Below, one piece after another: positions 9,158 to 18,424 of a stretch of 64,000 nucleotides of DNA. Origin of the DNA: Holdemanella porci (lineage in GTDB: Bacteria; Bacillota_I; Bacilli_A; Erysipelotrichales; Erysipelotrichaceae); NCBI RefSeq assembly GCF_019052655.1, contig NZ_JAHQVB010000005.1, positions 1 through 64,000 on the forward strand, in the 5' to 3' direction. The translations under genes were made by a program, and so were the position numbers. Position 1 is the first letter of the stretch. Each line of letters begins with the position of its first letter. The notes beneath the pieces were generated by a model. That model had not been told where the DNA came from, did not search any database, and saw only the letters and a list, made by a program, of their open reading frames with translations.

Positions 9158-9172
9158 TGCGTCTTTCATACT
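9147..9172. terminator. Weak terminator between convergent genes
   Basis: GGCGCA pairs with TGCGTC (one G-U) across AATA, followed by TTTC and a T-rich stretch. It separates the YjbR gene from the convergent yitT gene. Confidence 0.5.
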
Positions 9173-9174
9173 TT

Positions 9175-10056
9175 TTAGCCAATTGGCTGATGATAAAACT
9201 TGCCATAAAAATGATTCGTCTTATATGAGTTAATGATGACATTTGGCGCTACATTTAATACACAATCAATCACATCAGCTTCTTCATAGCTCGAAATAAC
9301 TGTTTTACAAATATAGAATTTCTTATTACTGTAAGCCCCATACGCATCAATAACACTCATACCATGTTTGAAGTTTTCTGTATAAGCCTTTGTGATAATG
9401 TCTGGATTTTCGGTTGTGATTTCAACAGTAATCTGGGCATATCTGTGATAGAAACGAGAAATAGTTTGGGTTGAAATAAATTGGAAGATAATTGAATATC
9501 CCGCATGTACCCATCCAAAGAAAAGACCGAAAATAATTAAAATAATCGTATTAAAAATAAAGACATAATCCCACAAGCTTTTATGAATCTTATTAGAAAT
9601 GTACAGGGCTATAAAGTCTGTACCGCCAGTAGATCCATCTGCCTTTAAAGCGAGTGTAATACCAATTCCATATAAGAATCCACCAAATAATACGTTTAGG
9701 ACTAGATCATCAAAGAAGGGAGTAAAAGAGAAAATATTTAAAAAGAATGATACAAGTCCAAACTGTAGGCAACTCAAGAATACAAATCGTTTTGAAACAG
9801 ATTTATAACATATTAATGCTGCCGGAATATTTAACATAAGAATTCCTAATGAAATAGAAAAATGGATGTTAAATAAATTACAGATTTTATGAATTAATAT
9901 CGCAACTCCGGTAAATCCACTAGACAATAAATTGCACGGATTCATAAAGACTTGAATTACATATACTTGAATAAAAGCACTTAATATGGTCATGATAACT
10001 GAAAGTATTAAGTGTAGATTTTTGTTTTTTGAAAAATGTCGAATTTCTTTTGTCAT
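9175..10056 (-). CDS. YitT-family membrane protein (DUF161/DUF2179)
   Basis: About five or six membrane segments in the first 200 residues, with the family motif DGSTGGTDFIA, then a soluble C-terminal DUF2179 domain (AQITVEITTENPDII ... ISSYEEADVIDCVL). The role is unknown; transport is suspected for the family. I chose the ATG at 10056 over the one at 10068 because GGTGATT lies just before it and the predicted -10 box (10074-10079) would start transcription near 10067, which excludes the upstream ATG. A palindrome of the island's operator type sits 32 bp upstream of that -10 box, so this gene probably belongs to the PTS/peptidase regulon. Confidence 0.85.
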   Translation of the reverse strand: MTKEIRHFSKNKNLHLILSVIMTILSAFIQVYVIQVFMNPCNLLSSGFTGVAILIHKICNLFNIHFSISLGILMLNIPAALICYKSVSKRFVFLSCLQFGLVSFFLNIFSFTPFFDDLVLNVLFGGFLYGIGITLALKADGSTGGTDFIALYISNKIHKSLWDYVFIFNTIILIIFGLFFGWVHAGYSIIFQFISTQTISRFYHRYAQITVEITTENPDIITKAYTENFKHGMSVIDAYGAYSNKKFYICKTVISSYEEADVIDCVLNVAPNVIINSYKTNHFYGKFYHQPIG

Positions 10057-10073
10057 GCGAATCACCATGGATA

Positions 10074-10183
10074 ATTATATTGGAAAAGATTTTTAATTCT
10101 TTGAAGCTTCCTTCCTTGTACTAGGAAATTTCCTAATATTAGGAAAAAACGCATGTTAATAAAGAGGGAAAATCATATAAAAT
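10074..10183. promoter_or_regulatory. Divergent promoter region with two operator palindromes
   Basis: The perfect palindrome TTTCCTAATATTAGGAAA is at 10129-10146, with TAAAAT at 10178-10183 as -10 for the regulator gene (32 bp downstream). Directly beside it CTTCCTTGTACTAGGAAA (10111-10128) faces the yitT promoter, whose TATAAT (minus strand) is at 10079-10074, again 32 bp away. Confidence 0.75.
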
Positions 10184-10206
10184 ATAAATATGGGGGTGTA
10201 CTAAAA

Positions 10207-12114
10207 GTGAATAAAAGACAAGAGAAAATTGTTCTATTGTTGAATGATACAAAGGCGTGGATGACAGGAAAAGAAATCTCTAAGCTTATGCAGGTATCGG
10301 ATCGAACAATTCGTAGTGATATCGATGCGATCAATCGCTATTATGAACAGCCAATTATTGAATCCAACTTACGAAGTGGATATCATATTCGAGATGAAAT
10401 TAATGTTACATTGCCTACAGCACAAAAATTTATAATACCTCAAACACCTCAAGAAAGATGTGTGTATATTATACGTGTGTTATTGTTTGAGAAAAAAGAA
10501 TTAAACTTGATGGATCTACAAGATCAAGTGTTTATTAGTGGTTATTCAATTGATAATGACATCAAAAGAATTAAGAAAATATTAGAGAATTATAACGATT
10601 TAAAATTGATTCGCTCTAAAAATCACATTCATTTAGAGGGTAGCGAAGATGAAATGCGCAAACTCTATAAAGATTTACTTACGGAAGAGACGCAAGGAAA
10701 TTTCTTGAACCTAAATAAGCTTTCGAGTATGTTTAAAGGTTTTGATTTATTAAAAGTCAAAGATATCATGGAAAATATTTTAAAAGAATATAATTATCGT
10801 ATTCGTGAAATGGCAATTCCTATGTTGATGATACATATTGGTGTGGCGATTGAAAGGATGTTGCACCACAATTACATCAAAACAAGTCGTGGAACAGATC
10901 TTGAAAACACAAAAGAATATCAGATTGCCAAAGAATTCTTTAATCGTGTATCTAAAATTGTGCGTATTGATATCAATGAAAACGAAGTTGAATTATTAGC
11001 CTTATTATTGATGGGCAAAAATTCAATGAACCTTCAAAATGATTTGGTTTCTGCTTATAGTAAACATGGCTACAATGTGAATGAATTGGTTTCGCAAATT
11101 ATCGAATCTATTAAATCAGACTATGATATAGACTTTTCAAAAGATGTAGATTTACGTTCTGGTATCGCACTACATTTGCAAGGGTTGGTTGAAAGAAAGA
11201 ATAAAAATATTCATATCGATAATATGTATCTTCAAGAATTGAAGAAAAAGTACCCATTAGTTTTTGAATTGTCTATTCGTGTTGGTGAGATTTTAAATGA
11301 AGAATTAGAAATCGATATTTCTGAAAATGAGCTAGGCTTTTTGGCTCTTCATTTAGGTGCTGCCTATGAAAGAACGCATAATCATCAACATTATAAAGCC
11401 ATTATGATTTATCCTGTGGATCAGGCTTTTGGTGATATTTTACTTAAGAAAGTGGATTTCTTATTTAACGAACGCATGGATGTGATTCAAAGTGTGAGTT
11501 ATTTTGAAGAAAAGACAATAAAAGAATTAGATCCAGATTTGATTCTAACAACGTCACCACTACAACATAATTTAGATATTCCAACGGTTCAAATTTCTGT
11601 GTTTATCACAACAGAAGATGAGAGTCGTATTTTCCAAACGTTAAATGCGTTGGATAAAAAGAGATTTCAAAATGAGTTTAAAGCTCAAATCATTGATTTG
11701 ATTGAACCTGAAACTTTCCATTTGAATTTAAAAACAGAAACACCAGAAGAAACAATTGAATATATGTGTGACCACTTGAAAAAACTTGGTTACAGTGATG
11801 ATGCGTTTAAAAAATCAGTTCTTCAAAGAGAAAAAATGGCATCCACAAGTTTTGTGTATTCATTTGCGGTACCACACTCATTGAATATGGCAAGTTTTCG
11901 ATCTTCGATTTCTGTTGCGTTTTTAGAAAAACCAATCAAATGGGGAGAATTTGAAGTGAAGATGGTTATGTTGCTGGCAATTAATGAAGTATACAAAGAT
12001 ACTTTGGTTATGTTCTTTGATTGGTTAAGCAGTATGATCAATAACGCAAATCATTTTGTGGCTTTATTAGAAAGTCAAAGCTATGAAGAATTTATATCAA
12101 AAATAATCGAATAG
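10207..12114 (+). CDS. PRD-containing transcriptional activator (BglG/MtlR-like, DNA binding)
   Basis: A 635-residue PTS-controlled regulator. Order: N-terminal winged HTH (WMTGKEISKLMQVSDRTIRSDIDAINRYY), a second HTH-like segment, two PTS regulation domains (about residues 180-390), an EIIB-like domain (KAIMIYPVDQAFGDIL) and a C-terminal EIIA fructose/mannitol-type domain with the phospho-His motif FAVPHS. The start GTG 10207 is preferred because GGGGGTG precedes it and the -10 lies at 10178; the frame is open further upstream to the ATG at 10153. Members of this class bind DNA and are switched by PTS phosphorylation. It sits in the middle of the six-palindrome island and its own promoter has one, so it is the obvious candidate for the factor that binds them. 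Confidence 0.9.
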   Translation: MNKRQEKIVLLLNDTKAWMTGKEISKLMQVSDRTIRSDIDAINRYYEQPIIESNLRSGYHIRDEINVTLPTAQKFIIPQTPQERCVYIIRVLLFEKKELNLMDLQDQVFISGYSIDNDIKRIKKILENYNDLKLIRSKNHIHLEGSEDEMRKLYKDLLTEETQGNFLNLNKLSSMFKGFDLLKVKDIMENILKEYNYRIREMAIPMLMIHIGVAIERMLHHNYIKTSRGTDLENTKEYQIAKEFFNRVSKIVRIDINENEVELLALLLMGKNSMNLQNDLVSAYSKHGYNVNELVSQIIESIKSDYDIDFSKDVDLRSGIALHLQGLVERKNKNIHIDNMYLQELKKKYPLVFELSIRVGEILNEELEIDISENELGFLALHLGAAYERTHNHQHYKAIMIYPVDQAFGDILLKKVDFLFNERMDVIQSVSYFEEKTIKELDPDLILTTSPLQHNLDIPTVQISVFITTEDESRIFQTLNALDKKRFQNEFKAQIIDLIEPETFHLNLKTETPEETIEYMCDHLKKLGYSDDAFKKSVLQREKMASTSFVYSFAVPHSLNMASFRSSISVAFLEKPIKWGEFEVKMVMLLAINEVYKDTLVMFFDWLSSMINNANHFVALLESQSYEEFISKIIE

Positions 12115-12129
12115 AAAGGTTGTGCAAAT

Positions 12130-12714
12130 ATGGATAAAACACATCGTTATGGAGTAAAACTGAAGAAAAGTTCAGTAAATAGTTTTTATAGAGGCGTTGC
12201 CTATCTGATTGATTGGTATGCGGCAACAATGTTTGCTGGAATCCCTATTGTCTTAATTGGAAGCATTGTAAATCATACAACTTCCGTATCGCAAGACTTA
12301 TCTAAAATTCCGGCCCCATACAATATTTTGGTAGCTTTGTTGGCGATTGTATTCTATTTAGGATATTTTGTGATTCTTGAATTGTATGTATATAAAGGAC
12401 AAACCTTTGGTAAACGCATTATGAAATTAAAGGTTGTGAAAAACGATGAATCGGATGTAGATTTTAAAACAATTTTAATGCGCGAAGGACTAGGAATCAT
12501 GATCGTTGAAGGCTATATTGCGAATAGTTCAAGTTATTTGCGTCAATTGATTCAAATCGTTACAGGCATTCCAATTATGGATATGGCGGTATATGTATTT
12601 GGAATTATTAGTGCTGTTTCTATTCTAATGGGTATGGCAAGTCCATCAAGAAAAATGCTTCATGACCATATTGCGAATACACATATTATTAGTGTGGCAG
12701 ATACGGAAAAGTAA
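12130..12714 (+). CDS. RDD-family membrane protein
   Basis: 194 residues with about four hydrophobic segments and the RDD signature: FYRGVAYLIDWYAATMFAG near the start, GQTFGKRIMKLKVV in the middle and SPSRKMLHDHIANTHII near the end. Some RDD proteins are sodium/proton or amino-acid related transporters, but most have no known role. It begins 15 bases after the regulator, behind AGAAAGGTTG, so the two are probably cotranscribed. The EIIC operator starts at the last codons of this gene. Confidence 0.8.
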   Translation: MDKTHRYGVKLKKSSVNSFYRGVAYLIDWYAATMFAGIPIVLIGSIVNHTTSVSQDLSKIPAPYNILVALLAIVFYLGYFVILELYVYKGQTFGKRIMKLKVVKNDESDVDFKTILMREGLGIMIVEGYIANSSSYLRQLIQIVTGIPIMDMAVYVFGIISAVSILMGMASPSRKMLHDHIANTHIISVADTEK

Positions 12715-12770
12715 TTTCCTAGATGTAGGAAAACATTTAGTGAATTCATTATCAATAGCTGTGATAAAGT
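12715..12770 (+). promoter_or_regulatory. Operator and promoter of the PTS IIC gene
   Basis: TTTCCTAGATGTAGGAAA (12715-12732) is the 18-bp palindrome; a weak -10, TAAAGT, starts at 12765, 33 bp from the end of the palindrome. No good -35 is seen, which fits an activator-dependent promoter. Confidence 0.7.
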
Positions 12771-12797
12771 AAAGACAGCTAATAAAGGAGAGTGTTT

Positions 12798-14153
12798 ATG
12801 GACAAGCTAGAAAAAATTTTAATGCCTATGGCAGATGTTCTAACTAAAAATCGAGTGTTAATCGCAATTCGTGATGGTTTCTTGATTTCTACACCATTAT
12901 TAATTGTTGGTTCAGTCTTCTTGTTGATTGCAAACTTCCCAATTCCAGGATGGGATGCTGCAGTATCATCAGTACTTGGTGCAGGTTGGACAGACTGGTT
13001 CAAGGCGGTATCTCGTGCATCATTTAACTGTACAGGTTTATTAACTGCATTAGGTACAGGATATGCGATGGCAAGAGAATTTAAAGCAGACAAGATTCAA
13101 GGTGCTGCCGTTGCATTGGTTTCTTATTTTATTTTAATGCCAACAATTCACACAGCTGTTAGAGATTCAGGTGAAGTTGTTGAAGATGCTATTTTCGCAG
13201 GTTTAGATTTTGATTATATCGGACCAAACGGAATTTTCATGGCCTTGATTTGTGCGACTCTTGGAGTATGGTTATTTGCCTTCGCTTATAAAAAGGGATG
13301 GACAATTAAGATGCCTAAAGGTGTACCTCCTGCAGTTGCAGATTCATTCGCTGCATTAGTGCCAAGTGCTCTAGTTATGGGAGTTGCATTCTTAGTACGT
13401 ATTGTTTTCTCATTCACAGAATTTGGATACTTCCAAGACTTCGTAGTAGCCATTCTACAAACACCATTGGAAGGTTTAGGAGATACATTAGGAGCTAACG
13501 CATTATATTCATTCATGTGTACTTTCTTCTGGTTCTTTGGTATCAACGGACCAGCTGTATGTAACTCAGTATTCTTCATTGGTAACGTATTAACTGCAAA
13601 ACAATTAATCGCATTCGAAGCTGGTGAAGCATTACCATATATCTTCACAAACCCATTCAGTAACTTCTTCTGTAACTTCGGTGGTGGAGGATCTACTCTA
13701 TCATTAGTAATCTTGATGGTTACAGTATGTAAATCTGAACGTATTAAACAATTAGGAAAATTATCTATTGTCCCAGGATTCTTTGGAATCAACGAACCAA
13801 TTATCTTCGGTTTACCAGTTGTATTAAACCCAGTTATTGCGATTCCATTTATTTTAGTTCCAATGATGAACTTGATCCTATCATATTTCGCAACTTTATG
13901 GGGTATTATTCCACGAACAACAGGTGTAAACTTACCTTGGACAACTCCAATTGGATTCTCAGGATGGTTGGCTACAGGATCTTGGAGAGCAAGTGTATGG
14001 CAAATCTTCTTGTTGGTATTAGGATTGATGATTTATTATCCATTCATTAGAACATTAGATAAAAAATATTTAGCAGAAGAAGCTGCTGCTGCAAATGAGT
14101 CAAGCGAAGAAGACGATATCTCATTTGACGATTTAGATTTAGATAATCTATAA
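12798..14153 (+). CDS. PTS EIIC permease, lactose/cellobiose family
   Basis: Membrane permease that carries a sugar or glycoside across the membrane while IIB phosphorylates it. The 451 residues have about ten hydrophobic segments and Lac-IIC family motifs: NPFSNFFCNFGGGGSTLSL, the conserved FFGINEPIIFGLPVVLNP with the essential-looking Glu, and GVNLPWTTPIGFSGWLATG. ATG 12798 is set by AAAGGAG seven bases upstream. IIA and IIB are not fused and lie 7 kb downstream under a separate promoter. The C-terminus ends in a very acidic tail. The substrate cannot be read from sequence; the operon context suggests an N-acetylglucosaminyl-amino compound. Confidence 0.92.
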   Translation: MDKLEKILMPMADVLTKNRVLIAIRDGFLISTPLLIVGSVFLLIANFPIPGWDAAVSSVLGAGWTDWFKAVSRASFNCTGLLTALGTGYAMAREFKADKIQGAAVALVSYFILMPTIHTAVRDSGEVVEDAIFAGLDFDYIGPNGIFMALICATLGVWLFAFAYKKGWTIKMPKGVPPAVADSFAALVPSALVMGVAFLVRIVFSFTEFGYFQDFVVAILQTPLEGLGDTLGANALYSFMCTFFWFFGINGPAVCNSVFFIGNVLTAKQLIAFEAGEALPYIFTNPFSNFFCNFGGGGSTLSLVILMVTVCKSERIKQLGKLSIVPGFFGINEPIIFGLPVVLNPVIAIPFILVPMMNLILSYFATLWGIIPRTTGVNLPWTTPIGFSGWLATGSWRASVWQIFLLVLGLMIYYPFIRTLDKKYLAEEAAAANESSEEDDISFDDLDLDNL

Positions 14154-14171
14154 GATTAGGAGGATAACACA

Positions 14172-14693
14172 ATGAAAGTTATGATGATTTTTGACCAGAC
14201 ACAAGCTGGTTTAGGAGGAAAAGAAAGTCCTGATTTACCTATGGGCGGAAAAGCAATGGGAATTGGTTCTTGTGAAATGTTTACTCGATTCTTGGATCAA
14301 CAAGGAGGGAAAGTCATCGCTACTTTATATTGTGGAGACGGTACTTTTTTAGCCGAGCCAGAACTTAACGCAAAGAAGTTTGCGGCTATGGCAAAAAAAT
14401 TTAATCCAGATGTAGTTATCTGTGGACCATGTTTCAACTATGCAAATTATGGTATCATGGCTGCTAAATCAGCTGAAGCAATTTCAGAACTAACAAATAT
14501 TCCTGCTTTTGCGATCATGTCACAAGAGTGTGAAAAGGCTATTGAAACATACAAAGATAAAGTTACAATTTTAAAAATGCCTAAAAAAGGTGGAATCGGA
14601 TTGAATGAATCATTAAGCGCTATGTGTGAATACGCTAAAATGTTAGTCGACAAAAAAGATACTGCTGAATTCTTAGAAAAACATGCTTATTAA
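14172..14693 (+). CDS. GrdB-related protein, N-terminal domain only
   Basis: The 173 residues match the first half of the selenoprotein component B of glycine/sarcosine/betaine reductase: a GLGGKESPDLP segment, ATLYCGDGTFL, and DVVICGPCFNYANYGIMAAKSA correspond to conserved parts of GrdB, which is over 400 residues long. The C-terminal part that carries the selenocysteine in GrdB is missing, so glycine reductase activity is unlikely. It sits 18 bases after the EIIC gene with AGGAGG as ribosome binding site, so it is cotranscribed with the permease. A role as a small redox or binding subunit in catabolism of the PTS substrate is possible but unproven. Confidence 0.65.
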   Translation: MKVMMIFDQTQAGLGGKESPDLPMGGKAMGIGSCEMFTRFLDQQGGKVIATLYCGDGTFLAEPELNAKKFAAMAKKFNPDVVICGPCFNYANYGIMAAKSAEAISELTNIPAFAIMSQECEKAIETYKDKVTILKMPKKGGIGLNESLSAMCEYAKMLVDKKDTAEFLEKHAY

Positions 14694-14698
14694 TAATG

Positions 14699-14724
14699 AC
14701 CAGCTCGATTGAGTTGGTTTTCTT
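14699..14724 (+). terminator. Intrinsic terminator after the EIIC/GrdB-like operon
   Basis: ACCAGCTC pairs with GAGTTGGT (one G-U) across GATT and is followed by TTTCTTT. Confidence 0.75.
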
Positions 14725-14727
14725 TAT

Positions 14728-14783
14728 GTTCCTAACAATAGGAAACACATTTGGAATCTAGTGAAACAAAATAGGTCTATACT
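14728..14783 (+). promoter_or_regulatory. Operator and promoter of the M42/M81 peptidase operon
   Basis: GTTCCTAACAATAGGAAA (14728-14745) matches the palindrome at 17 of 18 positions. TATACT at 14778-14783 is the -10 box, 33 bp from the end of the palindrome. Confidence 0.75.
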
Positions 14784-14807
14784 GCTTTATATAAGGAGGA
14801 CATAATC

Positions 14808-15830
14808 ATGTCAGAAACATTAAAAATACTTAATACTTTAACACAAACAATTTCAATTTCAGGAGATGAAAAAAATGTTGGCAAATGTATGGCACAATAC
14901 TTAGAGCCATATTGTGATGAAATTGTATATGATAATTTAGGCTCTGTATTTGGCGTAAAGAAAAGTAAAAAGGAAAACGCAAAGCGCGTATTAGTAATTA
15001 CACACATGGATGAATCAGGATTAATGATCACAAAAATTAATGATAATGGAAGTGCTGAATTTATTGAAATAGGTAAAATCAATAAACAATACTTACCAGG
15101 AAGTCGTTTGCGTGTAAAAACAAAAACAGGTGAAGTCAATGCCTTTGTGGTAGGTACAGAAAAAATGGTTATCGATTTTGGAACGTATTCAAAAGAAGAA
15201 ACATTAGCACTTGGTGTATTTGTAGGAGATAGTGTCGTTGTAGACGGTCCATTTGTCAAAGTACAAAAACAATGTATTTCAAAAGCATTAGAATCAAGAG
15301 TTGGATGTTTAATGGCTGTTGAATTATTAAAAGCTGTTAGAGATAAAGAATTTGATTTTGATTTATATGTTGGAGCTTGCGTTATGGAAGAAGTAGGACA
15401 GCGAGGCGCTACAACAGCTACAGGACTAGTAAAACCTGATCTAGGTGTTGTACTTGGTTGTAAGATAGCTAAAACATTAGATGAAAAAGACCAAAGCGTA
15501 GGAGAGCTAGGAAAAGGCTTATTAGTATCTTTCTACGATAAAGGAATGATGCCAAACCGCGGTTTATTAGATGCATTAGTACAAATCTGTAAAGAGGAAG
15601 ATATCGCATATCAGCACTACTATAGTATGGATCTAAATGAAGGGGCATGGGTACACAAATTGTTTGCTGGATGTCCAACACTCAATGTATCGATTGCGAT
15701 TCAAAATGCATATAGCGCAATTGAAAGTATGGATCTAAATGATTATGACTGCGCAAAAAAAGCTTTAACTGTATTTGTTGAACATTTAAATGAAGAAAAG
15801 ATTCAAGAATTTAAGGAATCAAATCGATAG
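14808..15830 (+). CDS. M42-family aminopeptidase paralogue, metal site probably lost
   Basis: 340 residues with the M42 fold (PDZ-like insert and di-metal barrel), but several metal ligands are altered. The first His motif THMDESG and the catalytic MEEVGQRGA are kept. The bridging Asp of the usual KA-x-D-D/N-R motif is Glu (KALESRVGC), the later Asp ligand is Gly (LGVVLGCKIA) and the C-terminal His ligand of RYxHS is Tyr (QNAYSAIE). It is therefore a likely pseudoenzyme or has a changed metal site. It lies eight bases before an intact paralogue, so the two could form mixed tetrahedral (TET-type) complexes. AAGGAGG precedes ATG 14808. Expression is under operator 14728. Confidence 0.82.
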   Translation: MSETLKILNTLTQTISISGDEKNVGKCMAQYLEPYCDEIVYDNLGSVFGVKKSKKENAKRVLVITHMDESGLMITKINDNGSAEFIEIGKINKQYLPGSRLRVKTKTGEVNAFVVGTEKMVIDFGTYSKEETLALGVFVGDSVVVDGPFVKVQKQCISKALESRVGCLMAVELLKAVRDKEFDFDLYVGACVMEEVGQRGATTATGLVKPDLGVVLGCKIAKTLDEKDQSVGELGKGLLVSFYDKGMMPNRGLLDALVQICKEEDIAYQHYYSMDLNEGAWVHKLFAGCPTLNVSIAIQNAYSAIESMDLNDYDCAKKALTVFVEHLNEEKIQEFKESNR

Positions 15831-15838
15831 GTGATACT

Positions 15839-16921
15839 ATGGAACAAGCAATTGGTGATATTAATTTAGAAATGCTGAAAGAATTAAGTGAGGCTCATGG
15901 TATTAGTGGAAACGAAAAAGAAGTGAGTCGCATGATGAAAAAGTGGATGAGTCCCTATGCGGATGAAATCACATATGATAATTTAGGATCCATCATTGGA
16001 CTTCAAAAAGGAGAAGAAGACCAGCCTACTTTTATGATTTGTGGACACATGGATGAAGTTGGTTTTCTAGTGCGCGAAATTGATGAACAAGGCTACATTC
16101 GTATGCTCCCAGTTGGAGGATGGTGGGGACATGTACTACCTAGTCAGACGCTTGTAGTGACAACACATGAAGGGAAAAGATATCAAGGTGTTGTAGGATC
16201 GAGTGCGCCTCATGGATTGAGTAAGGAAGTCAAAGAAAAAGTTATTCATCCCTTAGATTTATTTTTAGATTTGGGTGTCGCAAACCGTGCTGAAGTTGAA
16301 GAATTAGGAATTCAAATTGGCGATATGATTACGCCAGATACAGAATTTACAGTTATGAACAACCCAAACTATTTAATGGGAAAAGCCTGGGATGATCGTT
16401 TATGTGCAGCTATGGTTGTAGATGTAATGCGTCTTTTAAGTCAAGATAAGCATAAATGTAATTTATATGGTGTTGGTACGGTACAAGAAGAAGTTGGTTT
16501 AAGAGGAGCAAGAACAGCCGCAAATATGTTACATCCAGATGTTGCGATTGCCTTAGACGTAACAACAAGTATGGATACACCAATGGATAAAGGAATCAAT
16601 GGCTTAGGAAAAGGTGTTGTATTAAGTTTAATGGATGCGGGAATTATTGCAAATAAAAATTTTATCGCAAAGATGGAAGAAATCTGTAAAGATTTAGATT
16701 TAGACATCAATTATGACATGATGACATGTGGTGGAACAGATGCCGATAATATTCATAAAGCACATGATGGTGTTGTCACAATGACATTATCTATTCCTAC
16801 ACGTTATATGCATTCTCATCGATTGATCATTCATCGTAAGGATTATTGGCAAACTGTATTATTAATGGCTGAATTTGCTCGTAGATTAGATAATGAATTG
16901 TTGCAGATTTTGAAAGGATAA
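15839..16921 (+). CDS. M42-family aminopeptidase (FrvX/YsdC/PepA-like), intact
   Basis: Cytosolic di-metal aminopeptidase of the TET type. All expected ligands are present in its 360 residues: CGHMDEVGF, GKAWDDRLC, the catalytic VQEEVGLRGA, ALDVTTSMD and the final RYMHSH. E. coli relatives FrvX, SgcX and YpdE are also coded beside PTS genes, so association of M42 with PTS systems is a repeated pattern. It follows its degenerate paralogue closely and precedes the M81 gene by four bases, so the three are one operon. Likely job: trimming amino acids from imported peptides or glycopeptides. Substrate preference cannot be seen from the sequence. Confidence 0.9.
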   Translation: MEQAIGDINLEMLKELSEAHGISGNEKEVSRMMKKWMSPYADEITYDNLGSIIGLQKGEEDQPTFMICGHMDEVGFLVREIDEQGYIRMLPVGGWWGHVLPSQTLVVTTHEGKRYQGVVGSSAPHGLSKEVKEKVIHPLDLFLDLGVANRAEVEELGIQIGDMITPDTEFTVMNNPNYLMGKAWDDRLCAAMVVDVMRLLSQDKHKCNLYGVGTVQEEVGLRGARTAANMLHPDVAIALDVTTSMDTPMDKGINGLGKGVVLSLMDAGIIANKNFIAKMEEICKDLDLDINYDMMTCGGTDADNIHKAHDGVVTMTLSIPTRYMHSHRLIIHRKDYWQTVLLMAEFARRLDNELLQILKG

Positions 16922-16925
16922 AACA

Positions 16926-18386
16926 ATGAAAGTATTAGTTGGAAGATTTAGTTCAGAATCCAATGAACACTCTAGATCTTTAATGAGTCTAGATAAATTT
17001 ATTTTGAAATATGGAGAAGACTGTATCGACTCTATGTATTGTCGAGATATTTTTGAAAAAAATGGCATTGAATTGATTCCAAGTATTGGTGCGATTGGAC
17101 ATCCCCATGGACCTGTAACTTTACAGGCTTATGAATTTATTGTGGATAAGTTCAAACAAAGTGTGAAAGAACATCTACACGAAATTGATGGAATCTTCTT
17201 GTTTCTTCATGGTGCTAGTAAGGTGATTGGTTTACAAGGAGGTTCAGCAGAACATGCGATTCTACGCGAAATTCGTGCTATTGTTGGACCATATATGCCT
17301 ATTGCCCTAGTTATGGATCCACACGGAAATTTATCGGAAGAATTAGTTTCAAATGTAAATCTATTAAGATGTTATAGACACTCACCACACATTGATACAA
17401 AGGAAACGTATCAATTTATGGCTAAAGATTTTATTGATCTATTAAATCATAGAGAAGATATTCATCCAATTTATTATCGTGTTCCCATTATTATTGGTGG
17501 AGAAAAAAGTGTATCTTTTGATGAACCCATGGTGTCTATCAACAATATGTTAGAAGAAGCTGAAAAGACAGGTCGCATTCGTTCAGCCTCTTTCCACATT
17601 GGTTATTTAAGACATGATGGACCAAACTTAGGATGTTCTGTTGTCGTATGTCCAAAGACAAAAAAAGACACAGAATTTGCGGATATGTGGGCAAGAAAAA
17701 TTCGCGAATTTGCCTATTCAAAACGTCATGAATTCCACTATCATGGAAATGTAGCTTCTTTAGAAGATGCGATTAAACAAGTTGTTTATCGTGATCAAGG
17801 AACATGCTTTATTACCGATTCTGGAGATAATGTAGGATCTGGTGCGGATGGCTTTAATAATTATGTTTTAAGACAAATTATGAATTTAGATGATTTTAAT
17901 CATAAGAAATACTTAGTTTCGGGAATCGTTGATTTTAATGCACATGCTTTCTTAATGAACAAAAAGGTTGGCGACAATGTCGAATTTGATTTGGGTATGG
18001 ACTATGATGAACTATGTCAGAAAATCCATATTAAAGGTAGTGTTGTAGCCAAAGGCTTAGCTGAAGAAATGTATGTTGGTAAAGAAGATATTGGTACAGT
18101 AATTACTGTAAAGGTAGAAAACATGCCTGTGTATGTTGTGGTTGAAAATGATGCCATTCAATATTATGAGCCAGCCCAATATGTAACAAGCGGCCTAAAT
18201 CTAGATGATTATGATGTCGTTGTTGTTAAACAAGGTTATATCTCAGCTGAATTTGATGCATATGCATCGTATTGTGTTATGGCACTAACGGATGGGCCTA
18301 CAAATCAAGCGAGTGAAAAGCTTGTATTTAGACAAATTCATAGACCAATGTATCCATATGATGATCGTGAATTAGACGAAATTTAA
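16926..18386 (+). CDS. M81-family metallopeptidase (MlrC-like)
   Basis: 486 residues with the layout of the MlrC family known from microcystin breakdown: N-terminal GRFSSESNEHS, GIFLFLHGAS, the metal motif LVMDPHGNLS, RHSPHIDTKET, and the glycine-rich DSGDNVGSGADG, with a C-terminal M81 domain. Family members are zinc enzymes that cleave small linear or modified peptides; most are uncharacterised. It starts four bases after the M42 stop codon, so translation is coupled. In this island it may process unusual or glycosylated peptides. A strong terminator follows and is shared with the convergent M19 gene. Confidence 0.88.
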   Translation: MKVLVGRFSSESNEHSRSLMSLDKFILKYGEDCIDSMYCRDIFEKNGIELIPSIGAIGHPHGPVTLQAYEFIVDKFKQSVKEHLHEIDGIFLFLHGASKVIGLQGGSAEHAILREIRAIVGPYMPIALVMDPHGNLSEELVSNVNLLRCYRHSPHIDTKETYQFMAKDFIDLLNHREDIHPIYYRVPIIIGGEKSVSFDEPMVSINNMLEEAEKTGRIRSASFHIGYLRHDGPNLGCSVVVCPKTKKDTEFADMWARKIREFAYSKRHEFHYHGNVASLEDAIKQVVYRDQGTCFITDSGDNVGSGADGFNNYVLRQIMNLDDFNHKKYLVSGIVDFNAHAFLMNKKVGDNVEFDLGMDYDELCQKIHIKGSVVAKGLAEEMYVGKEDIGTVITVKVENMPVYVVVENDAIQYYEPAQYVTSGLNLDDYDVVVVKQGYISAEFDAYASYCVMALTDGPTNQASEKLVFRQIHRPMYPYDDRELDEI

Positions 18387-18396
18387 TGAAAAAAAT

Positions 18397-18423
18397 AAAT
18401 CCACCGCTCGGTGGATTTTATCT
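18397..18423. terminator. Bidirectional terminator between convergent peptidase operons
   Basis: AAATCCACC (18397-18405) pairs with GGTGGATTT (18410-18418) with a T-rich tail on the right and an A-rich tail on the left, so it can serve both strands. Confidence 0.88.
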
Positions 18424-18424
18424 T

